A DNA stretch of 64,000 bases from Brevibacterium permense (GTDB taxonomy: Bacteria > Actinomycetota > Actinomycetes > Actinomycetales > Brevibacteriaceae): contig NZ_JABSSX010000001.1 in NCBI RefSeq assembly GCF_013280495.1, positions 496,001 to 560,000 on the forward strand, read 5' to 3'. The position numbers were made by a program, and so were the translations under genes. The notes below the pieces were generated by a model, which was not told the origin of the DNA, did no database searches, and was given only the letters and a program-made list of their open reading frames with translations. This document shows, one piece after another, positions 54,993 to 64,000 of the stretch. Every line of letters begins with the position of its first letter. Positions within the stretch are counted from its first letter, which is position 1.

Positions 54993-55320
54993 ATGAAGAA
55001 GGCACTCATCGCCTTCGGAACCATCGTCATCGCCCTCATCGGCGGACTCATCGTGGCTGAGAAGCGTGCGAAAGGCGCACTCGAAGCCGACGTCGCCGAC
55101 CACCTGGACGGCTGCGCGATCACACCCGACACGATCGACGTCCACGGTCGCCCCTACCTCCTCTACGCTGCACAGCACACCGCAGACCTCAGCTACGTCG
55201 ATCTCGACCCAGCGAAGGGAACGAACAAGGATCAGGTCCTCGTCCACCACCTCGTCGACGTCCACGCCGACCGGATCACCCGCTTCATCACCTTCGACTA
55301 CCCGCCAGGCCAGGTCCGCC
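54993..55320 (+). pseudogene. DUF2993/LmeA-like gene, 3' truncated
   Basis: ATG at 54993 opens a signal-like N-terminus (ALIAFGTIVIALIGGLIVAE) then GRPYLLYAAQHTADLSYVDLD and VHADRITRFITFDYPPGQ, resembling the first third of DUF2993 lipid-binding proteins. The homology stops near 55310, where the sequence switches to the middle of an unrelated membrane protein. The full family is about 250 residues, so this is a truncated remnant of about 109 residues. Confidence 0.55.
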
Positions 55321-56144
55321 CGGGACCGCAGCCACCGACCACGCCTGGCTCTGCTGCGCCGGTTCGCCTTCCTCGGCATCCTCGGTGGCCTCCATCAGCT
55401 CCTCCAACCCGGCGAGGCGCTGCTTCCATATGCGCTCGCCGGGATCGTCTTCCTGCTGCCGGCCGCGTGGATCGCCGACCGGTGGCGGAACGTCATCGCT
55501 ACGGTTCTCGGGGTCGCTCTGCTCATCGCCGGAGTGGCCACCGGAGGCGGAATGGCCGTCATTCCGGGACTCTTTCTGCTCGGCTTCGCCATCGGCGGCA
55601 GCGACTTCCTCCGTTCCGTCCTCAACCGCCCGGGACGAGTCGCGATCGCCGGTGGGATCGCACTGATCGTGGAGATCGTCGGCTTCTCGGTGACGGACTA
55701 CACGACCCGTCAGATCAACCAGTGGATCAATGCCGGCCTGGGCCTGTGCATGGCCCTGACCTCTGTATCGTCGCTATCCTGCTGCTCCTGCGCACCCCCG
55801 CCGAGGCGGTCCTGAAGTCCGTGTTCGCACCGCTGGGTCGGATGGCGCTGAGCAACTACGTCGGCGCTACCGTCATCTTTGTCGCCGTTCGGCTGGCAGT
55901 GCCCGACCTCGCCCGGTTCGACGACCACGGCGGATACGTCGCCGGACTCGTCCTCTGTGCCGCGATCATCATCGTCCAGGTCGTCGTCTCAACTCTGTGG
56001 CTGCGCCGTTTCGGACAGGGCCCGCTGGAGAAGCTGTGGCGCCTCGTCACCTGGGGCCGGTCGGCACAGCAAGACCAGCGTCTGAACCCGGGCCGCCACC
56101 AGCTGTGCAACCGGCCTGGCGCCTTCACGAGTTCACGCGAATGA
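55321..56144 (+). pseudogene. DUF418-like membrane protein, 5' truncated and frameshifted
   Basis: From 55342 one frame reads LALLRRFAFLGILGGLHQ, PYALAGIVFLLPAAWIAD and several helices; near 55750-55780 it must shift into another frame to continue with ILLLLRTPAEAVLKSVF, PLGRMALSNY and GPLEKLWRLVTWG. This order is that of the C-terminal half of DUF418 (YeiB-like) proteins, whose first 150 or so residues are missing. The front is replaced by the truncated DUF2993 gene. A non-functional fusion. Confidence 0.6.
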
Positions 56145-57801
56145 CCTCTTCTTGGTACGGCGCGACGATCTCACCGGAGATCCGCAGGTCGAGGAGCAGG
56201 AAGGGCCGTTCGTCGACGGGGCGGGACTGCCACTGCTCGACGACTGCGAGATCGGCCAAGGTGCGGACGGCGACCCCGTGCCCGCCAGCTGCGGTGGCGA
56301 GGGCCGCGAAATCGATCTCGTCGATGAGCATGGGCGACTTCTCCAACCCCTTAAGCCCATACAGGTTGACCTCGGCACCGTAGGCCGCGTCATTGAAGAC
56401 CACAGCCATACCGCGACCGCCGGCCACCCGGATCGCGGTGTCGAGGTCGGACAGTGCCATGGCGCCGCCGCCGTCACCGGTGGTCAGCACGATCGTCGAG
56501 TCCGGGTTAGCGCGGGCGGCCCCGGCGACACTGTGCCAGCCGAGCCCGATCGACTGGAAGGCAGTGCCGACCATCGCCAGTCGGTCGGGGGCGCTGGGCT
56601 CCCAGAACATGTTCGCCCAAGCGATGAAATGTCCGCCGTCGGAGACGACGACCCGATCCTCGGGCAGAGCCTCGCCGAGGTGGTTCGCTGCTGTAAGCGG
56701 ATCGAGCCGACCATCCTCGGCGAGCTCCGACCCTACGACGTAGGCACGGTCGGCAGCGGTGTCGACGGAATCGTGCCAGCGTGCGTCGGCACTGCCCGAA
56801 CTCCCAGCACTGCCGGCGCCGGTCGCCGCCAGGCGCGCGATGAGTTCGGCGGCGGCGAGTTTCGCATCGGCGCGGATGAAGCCTCCGACGCGGGCGTTCG
56901 TGGCGCGGCCGTCGGTGTCGATCTGCCATACCGTCGTCGAGGGATGGAAGAGGTCTCCGAAACGCATCGTGAACTGATTGAGCGAGGCTCCGAAGACCAC
57001 GGCCACATCGGCCTCGCGGACGCGCTCCATCGCGGCCGGGGCACCGAATCCGCCGGCGACTCCCAAGTCGTGTTCGGCCGCCGGGAAGATGTTGCGTCCC
57101 AGCGCGGTCGTCACGGTGAGCGCTCCCGTGATGTCCACGAGTTCACCGAGTTCGGGCTCGGCTCCGGCCAACCAGGCTCCGCGGCCCGCGAGCAGCAGGG
57201 GACGTTTCGCTCCAGCCAGATCTGCAGCAAGGCGATCAAGAGCCGCATGTGCGAATTCACCGGTCGGTGCCATCGGCGAGGGACGACTGGGACCGGGGAC
57301 AACCGGGATCTCACCGAGGTCCAGAGTCGCGACATCGTAGGGAATGGCCAGGACGACGGGCATTCGATAGGTCAGCGCATGCTCGATCGCGGTCACGGTG
57401 GCTGCGGCGGCATCGACCCGACCGACGGTGTAGGTGCGCACACCCACGGCGGAGGCCATGGCGATCTGGTCCACGTCCCATGGTCGGGGCCCGGATGTGG
57501 GCTCATCCCCGACTACGAGGACGAGGGGAACCCTGGCTTGTGCCGCCTCGGCGAGGGCGGTGAGCGTATTCGTGAACCCGGCACCATACGTGGTGGTGGC
57601 CGCGGCGATCCGCCCGGAGGTGCGGAAGTGAGCGTCGGCGGCGACGACGGCGCCGGCCTCGTGGCGGACGGCGGTGTAGGTTGCCGAGGTGTCACGCAGC
57701 AGGGCGTCGAGGAAGTAGGCATTGCCGTTGCCCATGAGGCCGAAGACCTCGTCGATGTGGGCGGCAAGGGTGTGCGCGACGTGCGCGGAGGTATGAGCCA
57801 T
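56125..57801 (-). CDS. ThDP-dependent enzyme, acetolactate synthase-like
   Basis: A 558-residue ThDP enzyme of the acetolactate synthase/benzoylformate decarboxylase superfamily. Glu48 in VRHEAG activates the cofactor and the diphosphate site is GDGGGAMALSDL followed 26 or so residues later by NDAAYGAE. The substrate is unknown. It stands downstream of the guanidino-compound cluster but is separated from it by 286 bases holding palindrome copy 3, so it may belong to another unit. Its end overlaps the DUF418 remnant. Confidence 0.87.
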   Translation of the reverse strand: MAHTSAHVAHTLAAHIDEVFGLMGNGNAYFLDALLRDTSATYTAVRHEAGAVVAADAHFRTSGRIAAATTTYGAGFTNTLTALAEAAQARVPLVLVVGDEPTSGPRPWDVDQIAMASAVGVRTYTVGRVDAAAATVTAIEHALTYRMPVVLAIPYDVATLDLGEIPVVPGPSRPSPMAPTGEFAHAALDRLAADLAGAKRPLLLAGRGAWLAGAEPELGELVDITGALTVTTALGRNIFPAAEHDLGVAGGFGAPAAMERVREADVAVVFGASLNQFTMRFGDLFHPSTTVWQIDTDGRATNARVGGFIRADAKLAAAELIARLAATGAGSAGSSGSADARWHDSVDTAADRAYVVGSELAEDGRLDPLTAANHLGEALPEDRVVVSDGGHFIAWANMFWEPSAPDRLAMVGTAFQSIGLGWHSVAGAARANPDSTIVLTTGDGGGAMALSDLDTAIRVAGGRGMAVVFNDAAYGAEVNLYGLKGLEKSPMLIDEIDFAALATAAGGHGVAVRTLADLAVVEQWQSRPVDERPFLLLDLRISGEIVAPYQEEVIRVNS

Positions 57802-58028
57802 GGCAGGCCTTTCGCGAATGAGATATGGAATGAGGGATCCATATATGTCTCACACGCGCGGTTTGCGGCTTCGTGCTCCTTTTTCGAGCACCGGCTGATG
57901 TGCCGCTCGCCCTGGGCACCAATTTCCGGGGGCTGCCGCGGGCGGCTCAGCCTGACTCTCCGAATATAAGTGACTGTGGCCCTGGCCACCAAGTCGGGGG
58001 CCTCCCACCCAGACCCCACCCACCAAAA
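57802..58028. promoter_or_regulatory. Spacer upstream of the minus-strand ThDP gene
   Basis: Contains the start-side region of the ThDP gene with a possible promoter patch around 57820-57870 (AT-rich) and a small GTGCTC/GAGCAC hairpin near 57869-57888. No gene is seen. Confidence 0.4.
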
Positions 58029-58090
58029 CTACCTGACGGCGGCCCAGCAACCTCGCGCGAGGTTGCTGGGCCGCCGTCAGGTAGCAATTA
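58029..58090 (-). repeat. Stop-codon palindrome, copy 3 (after the SSS symporter)
   Basis: Read on the minus strand, the stop of the symporter starts TAATTGCTACCTGACGG. Arms 58029-58052 and 58061-58084 are complementary over 24 bases. The distal flank reads GGTAGTTTTGG on the minus strand, as in copy 2. Confidence 0.93.
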
Positions 58091-59650
58091 ACGGGTGATG
58101 CGTTCCTTCCACGCCGCCATGACCTCGGGCGAGGTCGGCTTCGACGCGAAGGACCCGACGAGGTAGCCGACCAGCGAGGCGATGAGACCGAGGTAGATGG
58201 CCTCGTTGGCGTAGATGCCCGCCACGATCATCACGACGATGGTGGTCACGGCACCGAGGATCATGCCGGCCATGACCCCGATGATCGTTCCGCGTTTGAA
58301 CACGAGACCGCCGAGGATCGGGATGAACAGACCGGCCACCAGCAGGTTGTAGGCCACGGTCAGCGCCTCGACGACGCTGGGCATGATCATCGCGAGCACC
58401 AGCGTGACGACACCGAGCACGATCAGGTAGATGCGCGAGTCGCGCACCTCATCTCCGGTCTCGCGGACCAGCGACCGCACGAGCGTCGACTTCGCGCCGG
58501 AACCCGAGTGAGAACCGGATTCCGAGCCGGAAATGCCGGACGCACTCACCGAGGCGTCCGCACCATCCGTCGCCGTATCCTTCGCACCGGCTCCCGCACC
58601 GACGCCGCCTTCAGGAACGATGTCCTTGCGGGCGAGGATCGGTTCGACGATGTCCTGACGACAGACGGTCGAGGCGGCCATGAGCGAACCCGAGGCCGTA
58701 GACATCATCGCGGCCAGGGCCGCAGCGAGCACTATTCCGGCGAGCACCGGAGACATCGAAGCATCGACGACGGCGACGAACACATCGTCCTGGACCTCGA
58801 TGCCGGGCACGATCTTCGTCGCGGCCATGCCGATGAGTGCACCGGCGACAGCGTAGAGCAGGCAGTAGACACCTGCGGAGAAGCCGCCCCACCTGGCCAC
58901 ACCCGGGCTGCGGGCGGTGAACACGCGCTGCCAGATGTCCTGGCCGATGAGCAGACCGAGGGTGTAGATGAGGATGTAGCCGAGGATCGCCTCCCAGCCG
59001 ATGCCCACCGGAGAGGTGTGCGTGTCCGGCAGCGAGGAGAACAGCTCGGAGATGCCTCCGGACTTCGAGAGCACGAGGGGCAGCATGATGAGGAAGATGC
59101 CGATCGTCTGAATGAAGAACTGCACGAAATCCGTCAGCGTGATCGACCACATGCCGCCGAGCATCGAATAGAGGATGACGATGCCGCCGCCGATGAGCAC
59201 CGACCACACCTTGTTGAGATCGAACAGGGCATGGAAGACCGTGGCGTAGGCAACCGTCGACGTCGTCGAGATCATCAGACCGTAGGCGGTCATGATGGCT
59301 CCGGAGACGAAACGGGAGCCCTTGCCGTAGCGGAGTTCGAGCATCTGCGAGACCGTGTAGATCTCGAGCTTCTGAATCTTCGGAGCGAAGAACAGCGAGA
59401 GCGCGATGATGCCCAAGCCGATCGCGAACACGAGCCACATTCCCGACAGCCCGGACGTGTAGCCGAGGCCGACACCGCCGATCGTCGACGCGCCGCCGAG
59501 GACGACGGCCGACATCGTGCCGGTGTACAGCAGTCCGCCGAGGCGGCGCCCTGCGACCAGGAAGTCCTCCTGGTTATGGGCCTTGAAGCGGCCCCAGACT
59601 CCGAATCCCACCATGGCGGCGAGATAGATGATGACTACCAAAGAGTCCAC
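58088..59650 (-). CDS. Sodium:solute symporter (SSS family)
   Basis: A 520-residue transporter with about 13 helices. Residues TIGGVGLGYTSGLSG and SMLGGMWSITLTDFVQFFIQTIG are SSS signatures, and DIWQRVFTARSPGVARWGG the loop before helix 8. A Gly/Ser/Ala-rich cytoplasmic loop (about 350-400) precedes the last helices and is unusually long. Within the ureohydrolase cluster it may import a guanidino compound or polyamine, but the substrate is unknown. Confidence 0.9.
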   Translation of the reverse strand: MDSLVVIIYLAAMVGFGVWGRFKAHNQEDFLVAGRRLGGLLYTGTMSAVVLGGASTIGGVGLGYTSGLSGMWLVFAIGLGIIALSLFFAPKIQKLEIYTVSQMLELRYGKGSRFVSGAIMTAYGLMISTTSTVAYATVFHALFDLNKVWSVLIGGGIVILYSMLGGMWSITLTDFVQFFIQTIGIFLIMLPLVLSKSGGISELFSSLPDTHTSPVGIGWEAILGYILIYTLGLLIGQDIWQRVFTARSPGVARWGGFSAGVYCLLYAVAGALIGMAATKIVPGIEVQDDVFVAVVDASMSPVLAGIVLAAALAAMMSTASGSLMAASTVCRQDIVEPILARKDIVPEGGVGAGAGAKDTATDGADASVSASGISGSESGSHSGSGAKSTLVRSLVRETGDEVRDSRIYLIVLGVVTLVLAMIMPSVVEALTVAYNLLVAGLFIPILGGLVFKRGTIIGVMAGMILGAVTTIVVMIVAGIYANEAIYLGLIASLVGYLVGSFASKPTSPEVMAAWKERITR

Positions 59651-59674
59651 AGCGGCCCTTTCTGTTGGATCGGC

Positions 59675-61378
59675 TCAGTGACCGACGGTGATGTGGATGG
59701 CGGTGGGCACGGTGCGATCGAGCGCCTCGGCGATGGCCCGCGGCAGAGCCGAATCGATGTCCGCCTCGGCGATCGTCACCCCGGCCCCGCCCATGGATTC
59801 GCCGAGTTTCGCGAAGTCCGGACGGGCGAGCCTGACGGCGAAGGGTTCGATGTCGCGGTCGACCATCTGACCCTCGATCTCCGCATATCCGCCGTTGTCG
59901 ACGATGACGAAGGGGATGCCCAGCCCCAGCTCGGCAGCGGTCATGAGTTCCTGGATGGAGAACATAGCTGCACCATCGCCGAGGATGCACACGACCGGTC
60001 GCGCAGGATCGGCGACCTTCGCTCCGAGGGCGGCGGGAATGCCGTAACCCAGGGTGGCGAATCCGGGCATGTAGAGCAGCTGATCGGGCGTGCTCGCTGT
60101 CAGTGCGTGCACCGTGCCGTCGTAGGTGACCTGCGAGGAGTCACCGGAGATGACGACGGTCGATCCCGCTCCCTCTTCGACGAGCCGGGTGACCCGGGCA
60201 CCGATCGCATCGAAGTCGAAATCGGTGGCCCAGGTCTCCCGGATCCGGGCGACCCGATCGGCCCCTGATTCCTTCGCTGAGGCGGCCGATCCGTGTCGTT
60301 CGGACGATTCCGTTCCGTCATCGTTCGCCGAGGCGGCGCCGTCGTCTCCGATTCCGAGCGCGCTCATGAGCGCGATGAGGAACTCGCCGGTGTCCGCGCA
60401 GGCGAGGATGTCCCCGGGCAGGTTCTTGTTCAGCTGGTCGGGGTCGATATCGCAGCGGATGACGGTCTGCCCGGCAGACTCATCACGCACACCGATGCGT
60501 CTCTGCGCACCGATGACCCCGCCCCACAGGTCGGAGTCGGCCAATTCGGAGCCGAGCACGATGAGCACATCGGCGGCCCCGGACTCGGCCTGCACGCTGG
60601 GGAAGCGCACGTTCGAGCCCAGCGACAGCGGATGCGTTTCGGACACGATGCCCTTGCCGTTGGCCGTCGTCGCCAGGGGAGCGTCGAGGGCCTCGATGAG
60701 ACGGGCCACCTCGGCGTGGGCTCTTCTGGCACCGCCGCCGGCGACGACCATCGGACGCTTCGCCGAACCGATCGCCTCGGCGGCGCGGGCCACGACATGG
60801 TCATCGAGTCCGGGGCGACGTCCCGCGAACGGGACCGGAACGCTGCCGTTCCAGGCTCCCTCGAGAACGTCGAGGGGAACCTCGATGTGCACGGGCCCGG
60901 GACGGGCCGAGTCGAACATGGCGAACGCCTCGGCGACGGCCTGCGCTGCACCTTCTGCGGTGCGGGTGCGCTGGGAGGACACGAGGAGGTGGCCCACCGC
61001 ACCGGAGGAGTCCTTCGTCTCGTGCAGCATGCCGACGTCGGCGCGCTCGAACCCGGTGGGCACACCGGGGGAGAGGATGAGCATCGGTCGGGACTCGGCA
61101 TAGGCGGTCGCGGCGGCGGTGATGACGTTCGTCAGCCCCGGCCCCGAGGTCGTGATGACGACCCCGGGTTTGCCGGAGACGAGGAAGTACCCGTCGGCAC
61201 CGTAGCCTGCTCCCTGCTCGTGGCGGGGAGTCACGGCGCGGATCCCGAACTCCGGCAGGTGCCGATAGAACTCGAGATTATGGGTGCCGGGGATGCCGAA
61301 GGTCGTATCGACACCGTGGGCGGCGAGGGTCGCCACCACTGCACGACCGCCGTTGCGGACATTCGTTTCGGCACTCAT
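59675..61378 (-). CDS. ThDP-dependent decarboxylase, AruI-like candidate
   Basis: A 567-residue ThDP enzyme. Glu54 in PRHEQGAGYGADGY, the central GPGLTNVITAAATAYAESRP and the GDGAAMFSIQELMTAAELG...VDNGGYAE cofactor site identify the family. The neighbours (guanidinobutyrase-like enzyme, symporter, PucR regulator) suggest 5-guanidino-2-oxopentanoate decarboxylase (AruI) of the arginine transaminase pathway, or a related 2-oxoacid decarboxylase. An Ala/Ser/Asp-rich insert lies at about 345-370. The start is directly next to the preceding stop. Confidence 0.8.
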   Translation of the reverse strand: MSAETNVRNGGRAVVATLAAHGVDTTFGIPGTHNLEFYRHLPEFGIRAVTPRHEQGAGYGADGYFLVSGKPGVVITTSGPGLTNVITAAATAYAESRPMLILSPGVPTGFERADVGMLHETKDSSGAVGHLLVSSQRTRTAEGAAQAVAEAFAMFDSARPGPVHIEVPLDVLEGAWNGSVPVPFAGRRPGLDDHVVARAAEAIGSAKRPMVVAGGGARRAHAEVARLIEALDAPLATTANGKGIVSETHPLSLGSNVRFPSVQAESGAADVLIVLGSELADSDLWGGVIGAQRRIGVRDESAGQTVIRCDIDPDQLNKNLPGDILACADTGEFLIALMSALGIGDDGAASANDDGTESSERHGSAASAKESGADRVARIRETWATDFDFDAIGARVTRLVEEGAGSTVVISGDSSQVTYDGTVHALTASTPDQLLYMPGFATLGYGIPAALGAKVADPARPVVCILGDGAAMFSIQELMTAAELGLGIPFVIVDNGGYAEIEGQMVDRDIEPFAVRLARPDFAKLGESMGGAGVTIAEADIDSALPRAIAEALDRTVPTAIHITVGH

Positions 61379-62389
61379 TCAGATACCCAGGGCACTGCCG
61401 GACGGGCCGGAGGGAGCAGTGACTCCGTTGTTCTCCGCCGCCCAGAGGGACAGGACCTCGTAGCCGACGTGAGCGGCGGCGAGTCCGGTGACTTCGGCAT
61501 GGTCGTAGGCGGGGGCGACTTCGACGATCTCGGCGCCGACGACATTGAGTCCCTGGAGCCCGCGGATCGAGTTGAGCAGCTCACGGCTGGTCATTCCACC
61601 CGCCTCGGGGGTGCCGGTGCCAGGTGCGGCGGCCGGATCGAGGACGTCGATGTCGACGGACAGGTAGACCGGAGCGTCGCCGAGGCGACCCCGCATCCGG
61701 GCGACGACGTCCTGGACGGAGGTGAACTGGTATTCGTCGCTGCGGATGATCTGGAAGCCGAGCACCTCATCGTCCTCGAGGTCCTTCTTCCCGTAGAGGG
61801 GACCGCGGATGCCGATGTGCATCGAGGCAGTCATATCGATGAGGCCCTCTTCGCTGGCGCGACGGAAGGGAGTACCGTGCGTGTAGGGCGCACCGAAGTA
61901 GGTGTCCCAGGTGTCCAGGTGCGCATCGAAGTGGAGGACGGCGATCTTGCCGTGCGTCTTGTGCAGGGAGCGCAGGTTCGGCAGGGCCAGGGTGTGATCC
62001 CCGCCGAGGGTGAGCAGCTTGGCCCCGTCGGCGCGCATGGCGTCGGCGTTGGACTCGACGGTGGTGATGGCCTCTTCGATGTCGAAGGGATTGATGCCGA
62101 GGTCACCACAGTCGGCGACCTGCTGCCAGGTGAACGGGTGGACGTTCGTGGCCTGGTTGTAGGGGCGCAGCAGCTTCGAGGACTGGCGGATGTGAGCGGG
62201 CCCGAAGCGGGCGCCGGGACGGTAGCTGACGCCGGCGTCGAAGGGAATGCCGATGACCTTGACGTCGATCTTCTCGCCGGGACGCTCGGCTTCGACTTCG
62301 TCGATGCGCGGCAGCAGTCCGAACGTCGGGGGTCCTGCGTAGCGGGGTGTCTTGCTGTAGTCGGCTGGGCCGAGCGGCTGAGACGTCAC
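61379..62389 (-). CDS. Ureohydrolase, guanidinobutyrase/agmatinase type
   Basis: A 336-residue arginase-fold manganese enzyme. Ligands are His132 (GGDHTLALP), Asp155/His157/Asp159 ([10 protein letters not shown]) and Asp246/Asp248 (SVDIDVLDP). The family removes urea from agmatine, guanidinobutyrate or guanidinopropionate. With the ThDP enzyme right behind (1-base spacing), guanidinobutyrate to GABA is the favoured reaction. It starts the minus-strand unit and is divergent from PucR. Confidence 0.9.
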   Translation of the reverse strand: MTSQPLGPADYSKTPRYAGPPTFGLLPRIDEVEAERPGEKIDVKVIGIPFDAGVSYRPGARFGPAHIRQSSKLLRPYNQATNVHPFTWQQVADCGDLGINPFDIEEAITTVESNADAMRADGAKLLTLGGDHTLALPNLRSLHKTHGKIAVLHFDAHLDTWDTYFGAPYTHGTPFRRASEEGLIDMTASMHIGIRGPLYGKKDLEDDEVLGFQIIRSDEYQFTSVQDVVARMRGRLGDAPVYLSVDIDVLDPAAAPGTGTPEAGGMTSRELLNSIRGLQGLNVVGAEIVEVAPAYDHAEVTGLAAAHVGYEVLSLWAAENNGVTAPSGPSGSALGI

Positions 62390-62534
62390 TGGCTTGCTCC
62401 TTCGTCGTAGCGGCTGACCCGACCCGAGCGGGCCGGAGGTGATGCCCTCAGCCTAGGACGTGGGTCGCACAACACAGATATCCAGTAGGGAGCAATTGAA
62501 ACCACTGCTGTCCAGGATGGATAGGATCAGGTGC

Positions 62535-63956
62535 ATGGTCACCTTGGAGCAGATCTGGTCCCGCGCAGAACTCGCGCTCGAAGTCATCGTCGATTCGCCC
62601 ACCGCAGCGGAGCAGAACGTCACGATCGTGCACTCCTCGGAGCTGCCGGAGGTTGACGAATGGCTTGCCGGCGGTGAGGTGCTGCTGACGATCGGGGTCG
62701 GTCAGGACCTCGGCGGGGACACGGTCGGGGACTATGTGCGCCGCCTCAAGGCTGTCGGCGTGCACGCGCTCGGCATCGGGCTGGGCTCCGACCTGCCGTG
62801 GCAGCAGGTTCCGCCGAAGCTCGTCGCCGCCGCGCAGGAGGCTGGGCTGGCGCTGTTCGGCGTGCCTGAGCCGGTTCCGTTCGTCGCCGTCGTCGATGCC
62901 TTCACCCGCATGCGTGAGGCCGAGACCAACCGGGAGCTGACCCGGGCGAGCAGCGCCGCCCGCCGTTTCGCAACCGCATTGGCCGGGGAGGGGCCTGCGG
63001 CGCTTGTGGCCGACCTGGCAGAGACGCTGGAGGCTCCGGTCCGGTTCGTCTCGCCGACCGGCAGGGCGTTGAGCGGGGACGACGCCGAGGAAGACGTGCG
63101 TTCGGCACTCATCGAGGAGTCATTGAAGCCGACGACGGGGCCTCGCCTCATCCGCACCGGTTCGCGGATCGTCGAGGCCGTTCCGATCGGAGGTGATCAT
63201 CCACTCGGGTGGATCCTCACCCCCGCCGAGGCGGCCGGATCTCCGAAGACGCGTGCCCTGCTGCTGTCGACCGCCTCGGCGCTGTTGGCGATGTCGTCGG
63301 CGGATCTGCCCGTTCCCTCCGGTCGCGCGCTGCTCTTCGACGCCGATCTCAGCGGCGACGAGGCACGTGGGGAGTGGACTCGGGTGACGGGGTTGGCACC
63401 GGTGGCGACGGTGGGGATGCGGATCTTCGGCGGTGTCCGTGGGGACTCCGCCGAACGACTCATCGCCGATATCGTCGGTCCGAGCCTGCTCACTCGCACC
63501 GGTTCGCTGCTCGGGGTGGTCGGGGCGCAGGAACGCGGACTCGATGAGCTGGTCACGAGGGCCGCCGAGGTCACCGGCCTGGACGTGCTTGCGGAGAAGA
63601 GGCTGCCGTTGGGTCAGCTCCATCACACGTGGATGCTGTGGCGGACCCAGCACGAGTCAGAGGCCTCCGAGGTCAGGGCGCTGCTGTCGGCGGTCGATGA
63701 GGAGGCTGCCGGCCGATTCGTCGATCGGGTTCTCGGCGAACTCGTTCGGGCTCGCGGCGGTCAGGAGCTGTTGGAGACCCTCCGGGCCTTCATCGCCGCG
63801 TCCGGGGCACGCGAGCGCATTGCCGCCGAGTTGGGAGTCCACCGACATACGGTGCGGGCGCGGTTGGCGAAGATCGAGAAGCTGCTCGGTCGCGACCTCT
63901 CCCGCGCCGAAACGCTGCAGGCGGTGTCGTTGGCACTCGAGCTCGCTGAACTCTAG
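62535..63956 (+). CDS. PucR-family transcriptional regulator
   Basis: A 473-residue regulator: N-terminal PucR purine-catabolism-type ligand domain (about 1-135, EVLLTIGVGQDL and GALGIGLGSD-like core), a central GGDEF-like/CdaR domain, and a C-terminal helix-turn-helix (IAAELGVHRHTVRARLAKIEKLLGRDL). ATG at 62535 is preferred; upstream extension would lack SD. Divergent from the ureohydrolase, it probably controls the cluster in response to its substrate. Confidence 0.9.
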   Translation: MVTLEQIWSRAELALEVIVDSPTAAEQNVTIVHSSELPEVDEWLAGGEVLLTIGVGQDLGGDTVGDYVRRLKAVGVHALGIGLGSDLPWQQVPPKLVAAAQEAGLALFGVPEPVPFVAVVDAFTRMREAETNRELTRASSAARRFATALAGEGPAALVADLAETLEAPVRFVSPTGRALSGDDAEEDVRSALIEESLKPTTGPRLIRTGSRIVEAVPIGGDHPLGWILTPAEAAGSPKTRALLLSTASALLAMSSADLPVPSGRALLFDADLSGDEARGEWTRVTGLAPVATVGMRIFGGVRGDSAERLIADIVGPSLLTRTGSLLGVVGAQERGLDELVTRAAEVTGLDVLAEKRLPLGQLHHTWMLWRTQHESEASEVRALLSAVDEEAAGRFVDRVLGELVRARGGQELLETLRAFIAASGARERIAAELGVHRHTVRARLAKIEKLLGRDLSRAETLQAVSLALELAEL

Positions 63957-64000
63957 GCACGCCTCTCAACGACCGCTCGGCACGGTGTGCTGCGCGGCGG

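Overview
The window is high-G+C actinobacterial chromosome, most like a Micrococcales genus such as Brevibacterium. This placement is inferred from gene content and order only; no search was run. Supporting signs are a DtxR/IdeR-type iron box, an FtsE-FtsX-M23 peptidase-SmpB-tmRNA block, a Tad-type pilus locus without outer-membrane parts, a BMP-type nucleoside transporter beside nucleoside salvage genes, and SD-led genes with many 4-nt ATGA overlaps. There is no CRISPR array, no recognisable prophage or insertion sequence, and no rRNA or ordinary tRNA gene.

Layout. 1-3.5 kb: start of a probable heme oxygenase gene (minus) behind an iron box, then an aldo/keto reductase, an SRPBCC protein, tsaD and a Nudix hydrolase. 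3.5-13.6 kb: a carboxylate-amine ligase, then a polyol utilisation locus made of two divergent units: sorC-type regulator, xylulokinase (frameshifted here) and transporter ATPase on minus; binding lipoprotein, two permeases and a mannitol/arabitol-type dehydrogenase on plus. Four CATATG-type sites lie between them. 13.6-27.9 kb: a GH3 lipoprotein, an NlpC/P60 hydrolase with phased GTNAC repeats upstream, a sulfurtransferase, a THUMP-like methyltransferase, rsmA-ispE, a Gnd-like remnant, a class V aminotransferase, a homocysteine S-methyltransferase, a membrane acyltransferase, a TraR/DksA zinc-finger protein and an ABC-F ATPase. 28-38.9 kb: nucleoside uptake and breakdown (BMP lipoprotein, ATPase, two permeases, cdd, deoA, deoC; convergent phosphosugar mutase and punA), a route from imported nucleosides to bases and pentose phosphates. 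38.9-48.8 kb: a GNAT protein, an orphan EccC/FtsK-like ATPase and a compact tad locus (tadA, tadB, tadC, a small pilin-like protein, two TadE-like and one TadG-like protein). 48.8-54.6 kb: a possible small RNA or attenuator, prfB, ftsE, ftsX, an M23 hydrolase, smpB and tmRNA. 54.8-56.1 kb: a small membrane ORF and two fused, decayed genes (DUF2993-like and DUF418-like). 56.1-64 kb: two ThDP enzymes, an SSS symporter, a guanidinobutyrase/agmatinase-family ureohydrolase and a divergent PucR regulator, readable as a guanidino-compound (2-ketoarginine to GABA) pathway.

Non-coding highlights. A long palindrome occurs three times and in each copy its first three bases are the stop codon of the neighbouring gene. 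A second inverted-repeat family (core TTGGGTCGATCCACGG) occurs twice. The 12-mer GCCGAGGCGGCC occurs ten times. A promoter, a start-stop codon pair and an intrinsic terminator stand in series upstream of prfB and could form an RF2-responsive attenuator.
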